34,153 nt of DNA, from the NCBI GenBank assembly GCA_947587025.1, contig CANPXW010000018.1:1-34153 (forward strand), given 5' to 3'. Numbering within the stretch: position 1 is the first letter of the stretch; each line of letters begins with the position of its first letter. The notes under the pieces were generated by a model. The model was given only the letters and a program-made list of their open reading frames with translations, was not told the origin of the DNA and ran no database searches. The position numbers and the translations under genes were made by a program. This DNA is from an uncultured Oscillospiraceae bacterium (GTDB lineage Bacteria; Bacillota; Clostridia; Oscillospirales; Oscillospiraceae). Below are positions 1 to 6,332 of this stretch, piece after piece.

Positions 1-1145
1 TCCCCTGACTTCACGGTGTAGATGATGTCGTCCCCGCTGGTTTCCGGCTGAGGCGTGACCGGCGTTGCCGTGCCGCCCATCGCTTTCACAATAGCAGCGA
101 AGTCCGGGCAGATAAAGCCCCGGATGTACCGGCCATTGACCTGCATCTGGCGGGTGCCGACTACGCCGCCGCTCATGTTGCCCTCGGTGACGGTGAAGCT
201 GGTGCTGCCCGTTTTGGAGACAATGCCGATGTGGTCGCCGCTGCCCCGGTTGTCCCCGGCCCCGCTGTCGTCCCAGTCGTAGACGACGGCCTCCGCCAGC
301 TTCGGGACATGAGCATCGTTTTCGACCCAGATGCCTTTTTTCTGGGCGATTTCGACATACTTCTCGACCCCACACTCCGTCCCGGTGCAGTCGGCGATTC
401 CGGCCTTGATGTAGGCCGCGCTGACCGTGGTCGCGCAGTATGCGTCATAGGTCTGGACGGCGTACCCTCTGGCAAGGGGCTTGTGGCCGTTATAGATGCT
501 CAGGATTTCCTTATGCTTTGCGCTGCCTTTTGTCGCGCCAATCCATCCGTTGATGATGTTGACGACATTCTGTCTGAGTTGGTTTTCCGTCATGGTAGTT
601 GTACCTCCTGTCTGCGGGGATGTAGAGCCGCCTGCGTACTTGTTGAAATAGGTTTGCCCATAACCCGCTCTTTTCTGTTTGACCGTTTCGCTCTGGTCGG
701 CTGGCCGCTCGAAGTTGAGCAGCACGCTGTCCGATGCCGCCCGGATGCTCCCCGCCGCCTTTAAGGTGGCAAAGACCGATTTATAGCTTTCGGACAATTC
801 CCTGATAAGGAAATCAAGCTGCATTTCGAGGTCGCCAATCGAAGTCCCGGCCTTTTTGCAAAAGTCGTAAAGGGCCTGCTTGCGGGACCAATATGTCCAC
901 TGGCAGAGGCCGTACCCGGCGCTGTCCCGGACAAAATTGCCGTAGGAGCCGGAATCGACCGCCGCCGTGTAGGTGGCATCCGTAAAGCCCAGTGACTTTT
1001 CATAGCTGTTCTGCAGGTTCGTAGGGATGAACCCGCTTTCTGCAAAGATGTTCCCCATAAGACCGGCCACACCGTAGTCGGTGAGGCCCTTGCCCTTGAG
1101 GTAGTTCCAGATTTTTTCTTCGTTCGTTTTCCCAGTCAGTGCCAT
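1..1145 (-). CDS. Endolysin, lysozyme-like + CHAP-like + LysM (3' end cut by window)
   Basis: Cell-wall hydrolase for host lysis; 381 codons are visible and the frame is still open at the window edge. Residues about 8-120 resemble the phage tail-lysozyme (glucosaminidase/lysozyme-like) family, with a likely catalytic Glu36 in GNIFAESGF. Residues about 190-350 look like a CHAP/NlpC-type cysteine peptidase or amidase, with Cys237 in YDAYCATT and His305 in GDHIGIV. The last visible residues, IYTVKSG, are the start of a LysM peptidoglycan-binding motif, so the missing part is probably one or more LysM repeats. The ATG at 1145 follows AAAGGGAGG by 8 nt. It is the last gene of the lysis group, after two small membrane proteins. 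A Gly/Ser/Thr linker near residues 171-184 separates the two enzyme domains and holds an internal start site. The overall class is firm; the exact bonds cut are inferred. Confidence 0.9.
   Translation of the reverse strand, partial: MALTGKTNEEKIWNYLKGKGLTDYGVAGLMGNIFAESGFIPTNLQNSYEKSLGFTDATYTAAVDSGSYGNFVRDSAGYGLCQWTYWSRKQALYDFCKKAGTSIGDLEMQLDFLIRELSESYKSVFATLKAAGSIRAASDSVLLNFERPADQSETVKQKRAGYGQTYFNKYAGGSTSPQTGGTTTMTENQLRQNVVNIINGWIGATKGSAKHKEILSIYNGHKPLARGYAVQTYDAYCATTVSAAYIKAGIADCTGTECGVEKYVEIAQKKGIWVENDAHVPKLAEAVVYDWDDSGAGDNRGSGDHIGIVSKTGSTSFTVTEGNMSGGVVGTRQMQVNGRYIRGFICPDFAAIVKAMGGTATPVTPQPETSGDDIIYTVKSG
591..609 (-). promoter_or_regulatory. Internal Shine-Dalgarno and in-frame start inside the endolysin
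   Basis: On the coding strand AGGAGGT is followed after 9 nt by ATG (593-591), in frame at Met185 of the endolysin. The site lies in the linker between the two catalytic domains. Initiation here would give a shorter protein made of the CHAP-like domain and the LysM region. Some Gram-positive phage endolysins are known to use such in-frame starts; use of this one is inferred. Confidence 0.5.
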
Positions 1146-1161
1146 AGTGCATACCTCCCTT

Positions 1162-1479
1162 TCAGCACGTCCCGTCCGGCGGTTCCTGAGCCTGTTTCAT
1201 GGCGGCCTCCCGGTCGTCCAGCTCCCACTTGCGGCTCTGGTTCCGCTCTTTGGTTGTCTTAATCCACCCCATGATGCCAAACTCCCCTCCGCAGGCTGCA
1301 AAGACGCAGGTTACGAGGGTGTCCGGCACGGCCCCGTAGATGGTGAACAGGTGTATCATGGTAATGGTAAAGACCACGAGAATGAGGCCCACGACAACGA
1401 GGATGATGTTCATCACGCCGGGGCTTTTCCGCTTTTTGGCGTGGGAGGGCCTCTTTCGTCTGGATTGCGTTTCATTCAT
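1162..1479 (-). CDS. Small two-helix membrane protein, candidate holin
   Basis: 105 residues. A very basic N-terminus (Arg/Lys-rich to about residue 20) is followed by a strong hydrophobic helix at about 23-45 (IILVVVGLILVVF) and a second, weaker one at about 50-73. The tail is charged. The size, two helices and position directly before the endolysin fit a class II-type holin or lysis accessory protein. The ATG at 1479 follows GGAGG by 7 nt. No family is recognised from sequence, so the holin role rests on position and topology. Confidence 0.55.
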   Translation of the reverse strand: MNETQSRRKRPSHAKKRKSPGVMNIILVVVGLILVVFTITMIHLFTIYGAVPDTLVTCVFAACGGEFGIMGWIKTTKERNQSRKWELDDREAAMKQAQEPPDGTC

Positions 1480-1492
1480 GTTCCCGCCTCCG

Positions 1493-1915
1493 TTATAAAA
1501 AAGTCTTTTCCTTGAGGCACTTGTCATAGACCCTGCGGATGTTGGCAATCGTTGCCACCGCGATGCTGTTCCTGAATTTCGGATGCTCGTCGCAGTACGT
1601 TTCATAGAACGTGATGTCAAGCAAGGTCTGGTCGAAGTGTTCTTTCGTGTGTTCCTTTCCCTGCAGGATTTCGTCACCGAAGCGCATGATTCTGGCCCGG
1701 CAGGTCGTGGCCTCCCGTTCCTCGCTTTCTACCCTGAGCAGGTTCAGGTCGTTGGAGAGATTGTCCACCTTTTCGATGATTTCCCCATTGATGGCCCGCC
1801 CGAGCTTCCGCGCCAGCCAGCTCCACGGGTTTATCTGGATTTTTGAAATCTGGACAAACGTCATAATCAGTACCAGAAGTCCGCCGCCCCCGGCGAACAC
1901 TTCCCATAGGTTCAT
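1493..1915 (-). CDS. Membrane-anchored protein of the lysis region, unknown function
   Basis: 140 residues. An N-terminal hydrophobic segment (about residues 6-24, GGGGLLVLIMTFVQI) is followed by a helical, charged soluble part with a possible coiled coil at about 45-75. The start ATG at 1915 lies just past the reverse transcriptase stop, with a G-rich ribosome-binding site overlapping the end of that gene. It sits between the DGR and the candidate holin, so it may be a holin-like or lysis-regulating protein. I do not recognise the family. The Asn/Glu/Asp-rich C-terminal half has no visible catalytic motif. Confidence 0.6.
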   Translation of the reverse strand: MNLWEVFAGGGGLLVLIMTFVQISKIQINPWSWLARKLGRAINGEIIEKVDNLSNDLNLLRVESEEREATTCRARIMRFGDEILQGKEHTKEHFDQTLLDITFYETYCDEHPKFRNSIAVATIANIRRVYDKCLKEKTFL

Positions 1916-1916
1916 T

Positions 1917-3119
1917 TCATGTCCCACCCCTTTCCGATGATGTTTTTGCCTCAAATTCCGCGCAGTTGGTGGCAGGTGTCTGAGGCTCCGGCGGCTTTTC
2001 TGTGGCCGCCTTGCTATACCGGGCAAATATGGCGTTGAGCTTCCGGCGGAGGCCCCTGCTGTTGCAGTGGCTTAAAATGCCCCGGTAGGAAGCGGCTGCC
2101 CGGTCGAACTGAACCCTTGTCATCAGGCCGTCACGGAGGCGCTTGCTCATGTTCTTGACATGACGGGTGATTTTCCGGGCCGTCTGGCGTTTCATCTTGC
2201 GATGGGTCGCCCAGATTTTGAACCCGCAGAACTCTACGCCGAGCCTGCACGGACGGATTGCTGTCTTGCGGTTAAGGTCAAGATGCAGGATGTCCCGCAG
2301 GAACGCCTCGATTTCATCCTTGACCCGGCGCAGCTCCGCCTTGTCGTCGGATAATATCACGATGTCGTCCATGTACCTGATGTAGTAATGCAGGCCGAGT
2401 TCGTGCTTGCAGTACTGGTCGAGTTCGTTCAGGTAGATATTTGCAAAAAGTTGAGACGTGAGGTTGCCAATCGGCATCCCGACATCGGAGCGCCACATAT
2501 CCGCCGTGCAGTCCTCCGGGCTGTACCCGGCAGGCAGGCCGAAGCGCACGTCCTCGCTGTTGATGATTTTTTCCAGCAGGCGCATGAGCTTTTCGTCCTT
2601 TATCCGTCGGCGGAGGATGTCTATCAATACGCGGTGGTCTATCCGGTAGAAATACTTCGATATATCCAGCTTGAGGTAGTACCATTTCTTCGGTTTCCTA
2701 TCCACCTGCCGGAGCCAGTATTGCAGCCGGTCAACCGCCTTATGTACGCCCTTTCCGATGCGGCAGGCGTAGCTGTCCTCGATGAACAGCTTGTCATAGA
2801 ACGGGTTAAGCTGGCGGTAGATGTCCCACTGCACCACGCGGTCGCGGTATTGCAGGGCCATGACAAGCCGCAGCTTTGGTTCATGGACATAGAACGGTCT
2901 GTATCTGCCGACCTCGTAGGTTTCCCAGATAAGTTCGTTCTGCAGCTCAATGAGGTTTTCTTCCAGCCGGTCGGTGAACAGGAGAACATCGTCCCGGTAG
3001 CGCTTGCCCTTGCGGGCCTTTAGGTGTGACTGATAAAGTTCCTCGTAGTCGCACATTTTTTCGTAAACGCCGGAGAGTGTTTTCATGCCGCACTCCCCGG
3101 CAAGCCTTTCGTTTTCCAT
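1917..3119 (-). CDS. DGR reverse transcriptase
   Basis: Error-prone reverse transcriptase of a diversity-generating retroelement. It copies the template repeat RNA with adenine-directed errors and feeds cDNA to the variable repeat. In a 400-residue numbering the catalytic YMDD is at 249-252 and the first palm Asp is in LDIS at about 152. The DGR signature replacing the usual QG motif is IGNLTSQ at 217-223. The basic C-terminal thumb (about 330-370) is followed by a Pro/Ala-rich tail. The ATG at 3119 follows GGGAGG by 8 nt. A second ATG at 3086 (behind GGGGAG, 6 nt) matches the usual N-terminus of the family better, giving 389 residues. The gene lies directly downstream of the template repeat, and the order target, avd, TR, RT is the same as in Bordetella phage BPP-1. 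Confidence 0.95.
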   Translation of the reverse strand: MENERLAGECGMKTLSGVYEKMCDYEELYQSHLKARKGKRYRDDVLLFTDRLEENLIELQNELIWETYEVGRYRPFYVHEPKLRLVMALQYRDRVVQWDIYRQLNPFYDKLFIEDSYACRIGKGVHKAVDRLQYWLRQVDRKPKKWYYLKLDISKYFYRIDHRVLIDILRRRIKDEKLMRLLEKIINSEDVRFGLPAGYSPEDCTADMWRSDVGMPIGNLTSQLFANIYLNELDQYCKHELGLHYYIRYMDDIVILSDDKAELRRVKDEIEAFLRDILHLDLNRKTAIRPCRLGVEFCGFKIWATHRKMKRQTARKITRHVKNMSKRLRDGLMTRVQFDRAAASYRGILSHCNSRGLRRKLNAIFARYSKAATEKPPEPQTPATNCAEFEAKTSSERGGT

Positions 3120-3285
3120 TGGCATCGCCTCCCGCCTCAAACGCCGTGTGTGACGTTCCCGCCTCCACGGCAATAGAATCTTTTCCTTTTGGCACTTCCG
3201 CCGCAGGAGGGAAACAGACCCCTTTAAGGCTGCGCTCCGTGCCATGCCCCTTGAGGCGATGGCCTGTCATCTGTCGCAGCCGCAG

Positions 3286-3404
3286 AGCGGAGCGGAACCC
3301 CACGTTGTGGTTGGAATTGGACCGCGCATTGTTGAAGTTGGAATTGAACACCCCAGCGTTCGCGCCGTTGTTCCAGTTGCCACCGCGATTCAGGAACCGC
3401 TTTG
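3286..3404 (-). repeat. DGR template repeat (TR)
   Basis: 119 bp in the 181-nt spacer between avd and the reverse transcriptase. It aligns without gaps to the variable repeat at 3905-4023, offset 619, with 103 identical positions. On the coding strand it holds 28 adenines, many in AAC/AAT codons, and read in the target frame it is strongly Asn-rich (for example FLNRGGNWNNGANAG). Asn codons are typical of TRs because changes at their two adenines reach many amino acids and no stops. Fourteen of the 28 adenines differ in the variable repeat. The 3' end on the coding strand (3305-3286, ending GTTCCGCTCCGCT) is identical in both repeats and marks the IMH-like end. The RNA template probably spans this repeat and extends toward the reverse transcriptase gene. 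Confidence 0.95.
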
Positions 3405-3426
3405 GCCTGCTCCCCATAGGGAAAAG

Positions 3427-3813
3427 TTATTTTACAAACTTCATGTAGCCGCCGATGATTCGGCCAATTTCATTCAGGAGCTTGCTCCAATACTCATATT
3501 TTTTGAACGGCAGAGGTGGGGCGACGTTGGGGCCGTAGTAGTCTTTATCCATCGCCACCCGGATGAAGTGGCGCAGGACATCCAGCTCGATGTCAAGCTC
3601 CTGCAGCGTGGTCTTTTTGTAGTATTTCTTCTCTATCTGGATTGCCAGACGGAGCATGGCGTACATAGACCGCTGGATATTGTCGGCGAGCTTCCTGTCC
3701 CGGCGCGGGAAATTTGACGTTGCCGGGTTGCCGTACTTTATCATGTCGGAGATTTTCTCCTTGAGGATGAAAGAAGTCGTTTCTTTCGAGTAGTTGACCT
3801 TTTGCTCCTCCAT
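3427..3813 (-). CDS. avd: DGR accessory variability determinant (Avd)
   Basis: 128 residues, basic and almost wholly helical, with features of the Avd/bAvd four-helix-bundle family: many Lys/Arg on helix faces and a C-terminal YWSKLLNEIGRIIGGY segment. Avd forms a pentamer that binds the reverse transcriptase and template RNA and is needed for mutagenic retrohoming. Its size and place between the variable gene and the TR are standard for the family. The ATG at 3813 follows AGGAGG by 8 nt. The gene ends 22 nt before the TR homology begins. Confidence 0.9.
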   Translation of the reverse strand: MEEQKVNYSKETTSFILKEKISDMIKYGNPATSNFPRRDRKLADNIQRSMYAMLRLAIQIEKKYYKKTTLQELDIELDVLRHFIRVAMDKDYYGPNVAPPLPFKKYEYWSKLLNEIGRIIGGYMKFVK

Positions 3814-3843
3814 CGCCTGAGCCTCCTATCCGTGCAAAATTAA

Positions 3844-3865
3844 GGGGCGGGCTACCGCCCACCCC
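3844..3865 (-). other. GC-rich hairpin downstream of the variable repeat
   Basis: On the coding strand GGGGTGGGC and GCCCGCCCC form a 9-bp stem (one T-G wobble) closed by a GGTA loop. It starts 39 nt past the end of the variable repeat and 21 nt past the target gene stop. A GC-rich stem with a 4-nt GRNA loop just after the VR is a known DGR target-recognition element in BPP-1 and relatives, and GGTA fits GRNA. The run TTAATTTT follows, so it could also, or instead, act as a weak intrinsic terminator. Confidence 0.7.
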
Positions 3866-3886
3866 ATCAGTTATTCAGTCATCAGT

Positions 3887-4954
3887 TTACAGTTTGCCAT
3901 AAAAAGCGGAGCGGAACCCCACGTCGTGGCTGGAATCGGACCGCGCCCTGTCGAAGTGGGAATCGAACGCCCCAGCGCCCGCGCCGTCGCCCCAGTAGCC
4001 ACCGCGATTCAGGAACCGCTCTGCCTCGGCGTTGTTCGCCCAGAAGTAGTCGCCGCTGTATTCCCCGGAATCCTCCGGCATGAGGGTCATCAACTGCAAG
4101 ATGGCCTTTGCGTTGGCCCCCACGCCCTCGTCTGCGGTGATGTCATTAAACAGACAGCCGCGCCCGGTGTTGCTGGAATCCGAGATTTCCCCGGTAATCC
4201 ACTTCCACTTGCTGGTAACGTAGTCCAGCTTGAGGGTGTTCGCGGAACCCGGCGCGACGAAGTTGCCGTCCTTATCCAGCGCCCTCCACTCTGCGGAGCT
4301 TGCGCCCATGTCGCAGGTTGCGAGGATGCTGTTCGCGTTGATGATGAACTGGACTTCGCCTTTTACGAGGCGGATGCCCGCGCACCACTCCCAGACGTTT
4401 CCGTTCATGTCGGCGATGCCGGAGTAGTCGCCATTGTGATACCACGTCGCCGGGCCGGAGCCGGTCGCCGTCCTGCCGTTCTTCGTGCCGCTGTCCTCAT
4501 AGGTGTAGGTCACGACACCCTTTTCCCATGTGGATGCGATGTCATGGCCGAACTGGTTATTGCCGTGCGGCTGGAAGCCGTTTTTCTTGCACCACAGGGC
4601 GATTGCAGACCAGAGGGCCGCAGGCTGAACTCCCCAGCCCTCGCCCTTTTTGCGGCAAGCCTCAAGTGCTTGGTCGAACGTGATGTTCGCACGGGGGTCC
4701 TGCATCGGCAGGGAGTAGGCCCGGCTGTTCTGGACGATGTTCTGATATTTGCTCATGTAGGCGACGCTCTGCGTGTTGCCGTCCACGATAAAGCCGGGAT
4801 GTGCATCCGCGGCCCCTGCCGTGATAAGCTCGGAGCGGGCAAGCATAGGGACAGCCACCATGATAGAGGGCATCCCGATGTCGTCAAAAATGACCGTGTT
4901 CGTACCGCCGGACAGCATTTCCACCGCCAGCTTCAAATCGTCAAAATTATTCAT
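3887..4954 (-). CDS. DGR target: variable protein with C-type-lectin/FGE-sulfatase fold
   Basis: 355 residues. DMNGNVWEWC (about 182-191) is the hallmark of the formylglycine-generating-enzyme/SUMF1-like version of the C-type lectin fold, the usual scaffold for DGR-diversified proteins. The C-terminal stretch RFLNRGG...VGFRSA (residues 312-350) is encoded by the variable repeat. Compared with the TR frame, residues 312, 320, 322, 323, 326, 329, 331, 333, 335, 336, 340, 342 and 344 differ, mostly Asn replaced by Asp, Gly, Ser, His, Tyr or Arg. The N-terminal 60 residues probably attach it to the particle. The gene follows small tail-tip or fibre genes, so a receptor-binding role at the tail tip is likely. 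The ATG at 4954 follows GGAGG by about 9 nt. Confidence 0.93.
   Translation of the reverse strand: MNNFDDLKLAVEMLSGGTNTVIFDDIGMPSIMVAVPMLARSELITAGAADAHPGFIVDGNTQSVAYMSKYQNIVQNSRAYSLPMQDPRANITFDQALEACRKKGEGWGVQPAALWSAIALWCKKNGFQPHGNNQFGHDIASTWEKGVVTYTYEDSGTKNGRTATGSGPATWYHNGDYSGIADMNGNVWEWCAGIRLVKGEVQFIINANSILATCDMGASSAEWRALDKDGNFVAPGSANTLKLDYVTSKWKWITGEISDSSNTGRGCLFNDITADEGVGANAKAILQLMTLMPEDSGEYSGDYFWANNAEAERFLNRGGYWGDGAGAGAFDSHFDRARSDSSHDVGFRSAFYGKL
3905..4023 (-). repeat. DGR variable repeat (VR)
   Basis: This is the 3' end of the target gene, aligned base for base with the TR at 3286-3404. Sixteen substitutions are seen. Fourteen replace a TR adenine (coding strand) with G, C or T, mostly G. 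Two replace a TR thymine: 3947 (T to G) and 3969 (T to C). The last 20 bp on the coding strand (3924-3905) are unchanged and form the likely initiation-of-mutagenic-homing region, followed by the hairpin at 3844-3865. Confidence 0.95.
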
Positions 4955-4975
4955 GATATTTTCCTCCTCTGATGA

Positions 4976-5320
4976 TTAGATGCTCCACAAATAAAGGGTG
5001 CAGTTGTCGATGTTGAACGGGACGGGTACAAACACCGTGATGGTGTTCGGCTCGCCCTCCTGACCCTTGTTCGGGTTCTCCTGCTCCTCCTCGGTGTACT
5101 GGCGCGGCGGAATCTCGACCTGCGCGGCGTAGCGAAGCCCGGCGGCGGTTCCCATCGTGAGATTGCCGTCCCGGTCAAAGCAGATGTCAATGACGACCTT
5201 GTCGTCCGCCTCGCGGTTCTTGAGGTTGATGCTCAAGTCCTCGTCCTCACCGAAGATGATGCTCTTTGCCGTGGTTTCATACTCGATGTAATTGCCCGGC
5301 GTTACGTTGATGACTTTCAT
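4976..5320 (-). CDS. Hypothetical protein upstream of the DGR target
   Basis: 114 residues, acidic, probably beta-rich (VTPGNYIEYETTAKSIIF; VVIDICFDRDGNLTMG). No family recognised. The middle (about 75-95) is a Glu/Asn/Gly-rich linker. It overlaps the 59-residue gene before it by ATGA and stands 21 nt before the DGR target gene, so the two are probably cotranslated. A role as adaptor or chaperone for the diversified tip protein is possible but rests only on position. Confidence 0.75.
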   Translation of the reverse strand: MKVINVTPGNYIEYETTAKSIIFGEDEDLSINLKNREADDKVVIDICFDRDGNLTMGTAAGLRYAAQVEIPPRQYTEEEQENPNKGQEGEPNTITVFVPVPFNIDNCTLYLWSI

Positions 5321-5496
5321 CTGTGTCTTTCCTCCATTCTTTTTAATTCGCGGTGTGCCTCCATAGACCGGGCGGCGACCGCTTCCGCCTGCTCCCGGTG
5401 GGCCGCGCTCATGCGGCTGGGGTCGTAGCCGAAGTCGCGGGCGACCTTATTCGTAAGGGCCTCGCGCTCCGCTGATTTGATGATGACGTTCGCCAT
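5317..5496 (-). CDS. Small helical hypothetical protein
   Basis: 59 residues, highly charged and helical (KSAEREALTNKVARDFG; AEAVAARSMEAHRELKRM). The ATG at 5496 is chosen because GGAGG lies 9 nt upstream, while the longer frame lacks a good site. It overlaps the next gene by ATGA and follows the fibre-like gene after 2 nt. No domain is recognised. Small helical proteins in this place are often fibre assembly factors, but nothing in the sequence proves that here. Confidence 0.65.
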   Translation of the reverse strand: MANVIIKSAEREALTNKVARDFGYDPSRMSAAHREQAEAVAARSMEAHRELKRMEERHR

Positions 5497-5498
5497 AG

Positions 5499-5990
5499 TT
5501 ACCTGCCTCCCTGCACATAGCACTTGACAGCGACCTTTTTCGCGCTGCCGGTGTATTCCAGCTTGAAGCCGTTCAGGAGCTTGTCGGAAACAATGAGGTC
5601 GCCGACGAAGCCGTCCTCTGCCTGAGCCTCGACGATGATGGTGTAGTCCGTCGTGTAGCGCTCATTCTGATTGCCGAACGGAATCGTCGTCTTGCTCCCG
5701 TTGAACGGGTACTTGCTGGAATTGGTGAGCGTGGCGGTCAAGACCAAGCCCTCAAGGGCATCCGCCTTGTCCTGCAGGCCGCGAATGAGCCGCAAAGCCT
5801 CCGCAGCGGAGATATTCGCCGCGAGGATGCCATACTCCATGTTGTTGAAGTTGGCCGCGCTCATGTTTGTTCCCTGCTGGATGACAGTCCCGGCCCTGAC
5901 CGCCGTTACGGTGCCGTCGTGGTTGTCGGTGATTTTGTAAAGGTTTTCCGGCGTGACGGCGTGGTCTTTCCAGACTAATGCTGCATACAT
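5499..5990 (-). CDS. Putative tail fibre or tail-tip protein
   Basis: 163 residues. The N-terminus (WKDHAVTPENLYKITDNHDG, then NMEYGILAA) resembles short attachment regions of Firmicutes phage fibre proteins. The middle is helical (about 55-80) and the C-terminal half looks beta-rich (TTDYTIIVEAQAEDGF; LEYTGSAKKVAVKCYV). It follows the baseplate genes and precedes the DGR target, which fits a tip or short fibre role. No enzymatic motif is visible. The ATG at 5990 has an AAGGAGG site upstream. Confidence 0.6.
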   Translation of the reverse strand: MYAALVWKDHAVTPENLYKITDNHDGTVTAVRAGTVIQQGTNMSAANFNNMEYGILAANISAAEALRLIRGLQDKADALEGLVLTATLTNSSKYPFNGSKTTIPFGNQNERYTTDYTIIVEAQAEDGFVGDLIVSDKLLNGFKLEYTGSAKKVAVKCYVQGGR

Positions 5991-6008
5991 AGCCTGTCCC
6001 TCCTTTCT

Positions 6009-6314
6009 TTAGGTGATGATTTCGTATAAGGGAAACTCCCAGAGGGTTATTACGCCCTGACCGGCGGTTTTCCTGATACTCTCTGATATTTGCCCGGCGA
6101 CATCGCCGCTGGTGTCGAGGATGCGAACGCTCGTGATTGTGGTGTCCACGCTGTCGGTCGTCTGGGTCGTGACCTTGAGGGTGTTCCCCTCGATGGACTT
6201 GTCCGTAATCTGAGCGTCGTACCATGTCCCACCGGCCAGATACTGGATTCTTGCAATCCGGCGGAGCCATTCAGTCCGCATCTTGTTCATGAAAGATTCC
6301 GTCCAAAAAGCCAT
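6009..6314 (-). CDS. Hypothetical tail-region protein
   Basis: 101 residues. The N-terminus is helical and basic (ESFMNKMRTEWLRRIARIQ); the rest is probably beta strands rich in Thr/Val/Asp (KVTTQTTDSVDTTITSVRIL). It lies between the repeat-bearing XkdU-like protein and the fibre-like gene. The ATG at 6314 follows AGGAGG by 8 nt. The family is not recognised; a structural role at the tail tip is inferred from position. Confidence 0.6.
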   Translation of the reverse strand: MAFWTESFMNKMRTEWLRRIARIQYLAGGTWYDAQITDKSIEGNTLKVTTQTTDSVDTTITSVRILDTSGDVAGQISESIRKTAGQGVITLWEFPLYEIIT

Positions 6315-6332
6315 TGTCTTACCTCCTGTCTT

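Noticed and set aside
3120-3245. Longer N-terminus for the reverse transcriptase
   Set aside because: The added residues come from the TR-RT spacer and resemble no known DGR reverse transcriptase N-terminus; good ribosome-binding sites exist only for the starts at 3119 and 3086.
2947-3417. Open frame of about 156 codons running through the template repeat on the minus strand
   Set aside because: It reads the TR in the target frame and then the reverse transcriptase gene out of frame. The absence of stops follows from AAC-rich TR design; no ribosome-binding site fits and the product would not match any domain beyond the TR.
3926-4972. 348-codon plus-strand open frame opposite the DGR target gene
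   Set aside because: Antisense shadow of a well-supported gene, without a convincing ribosome-binding site.
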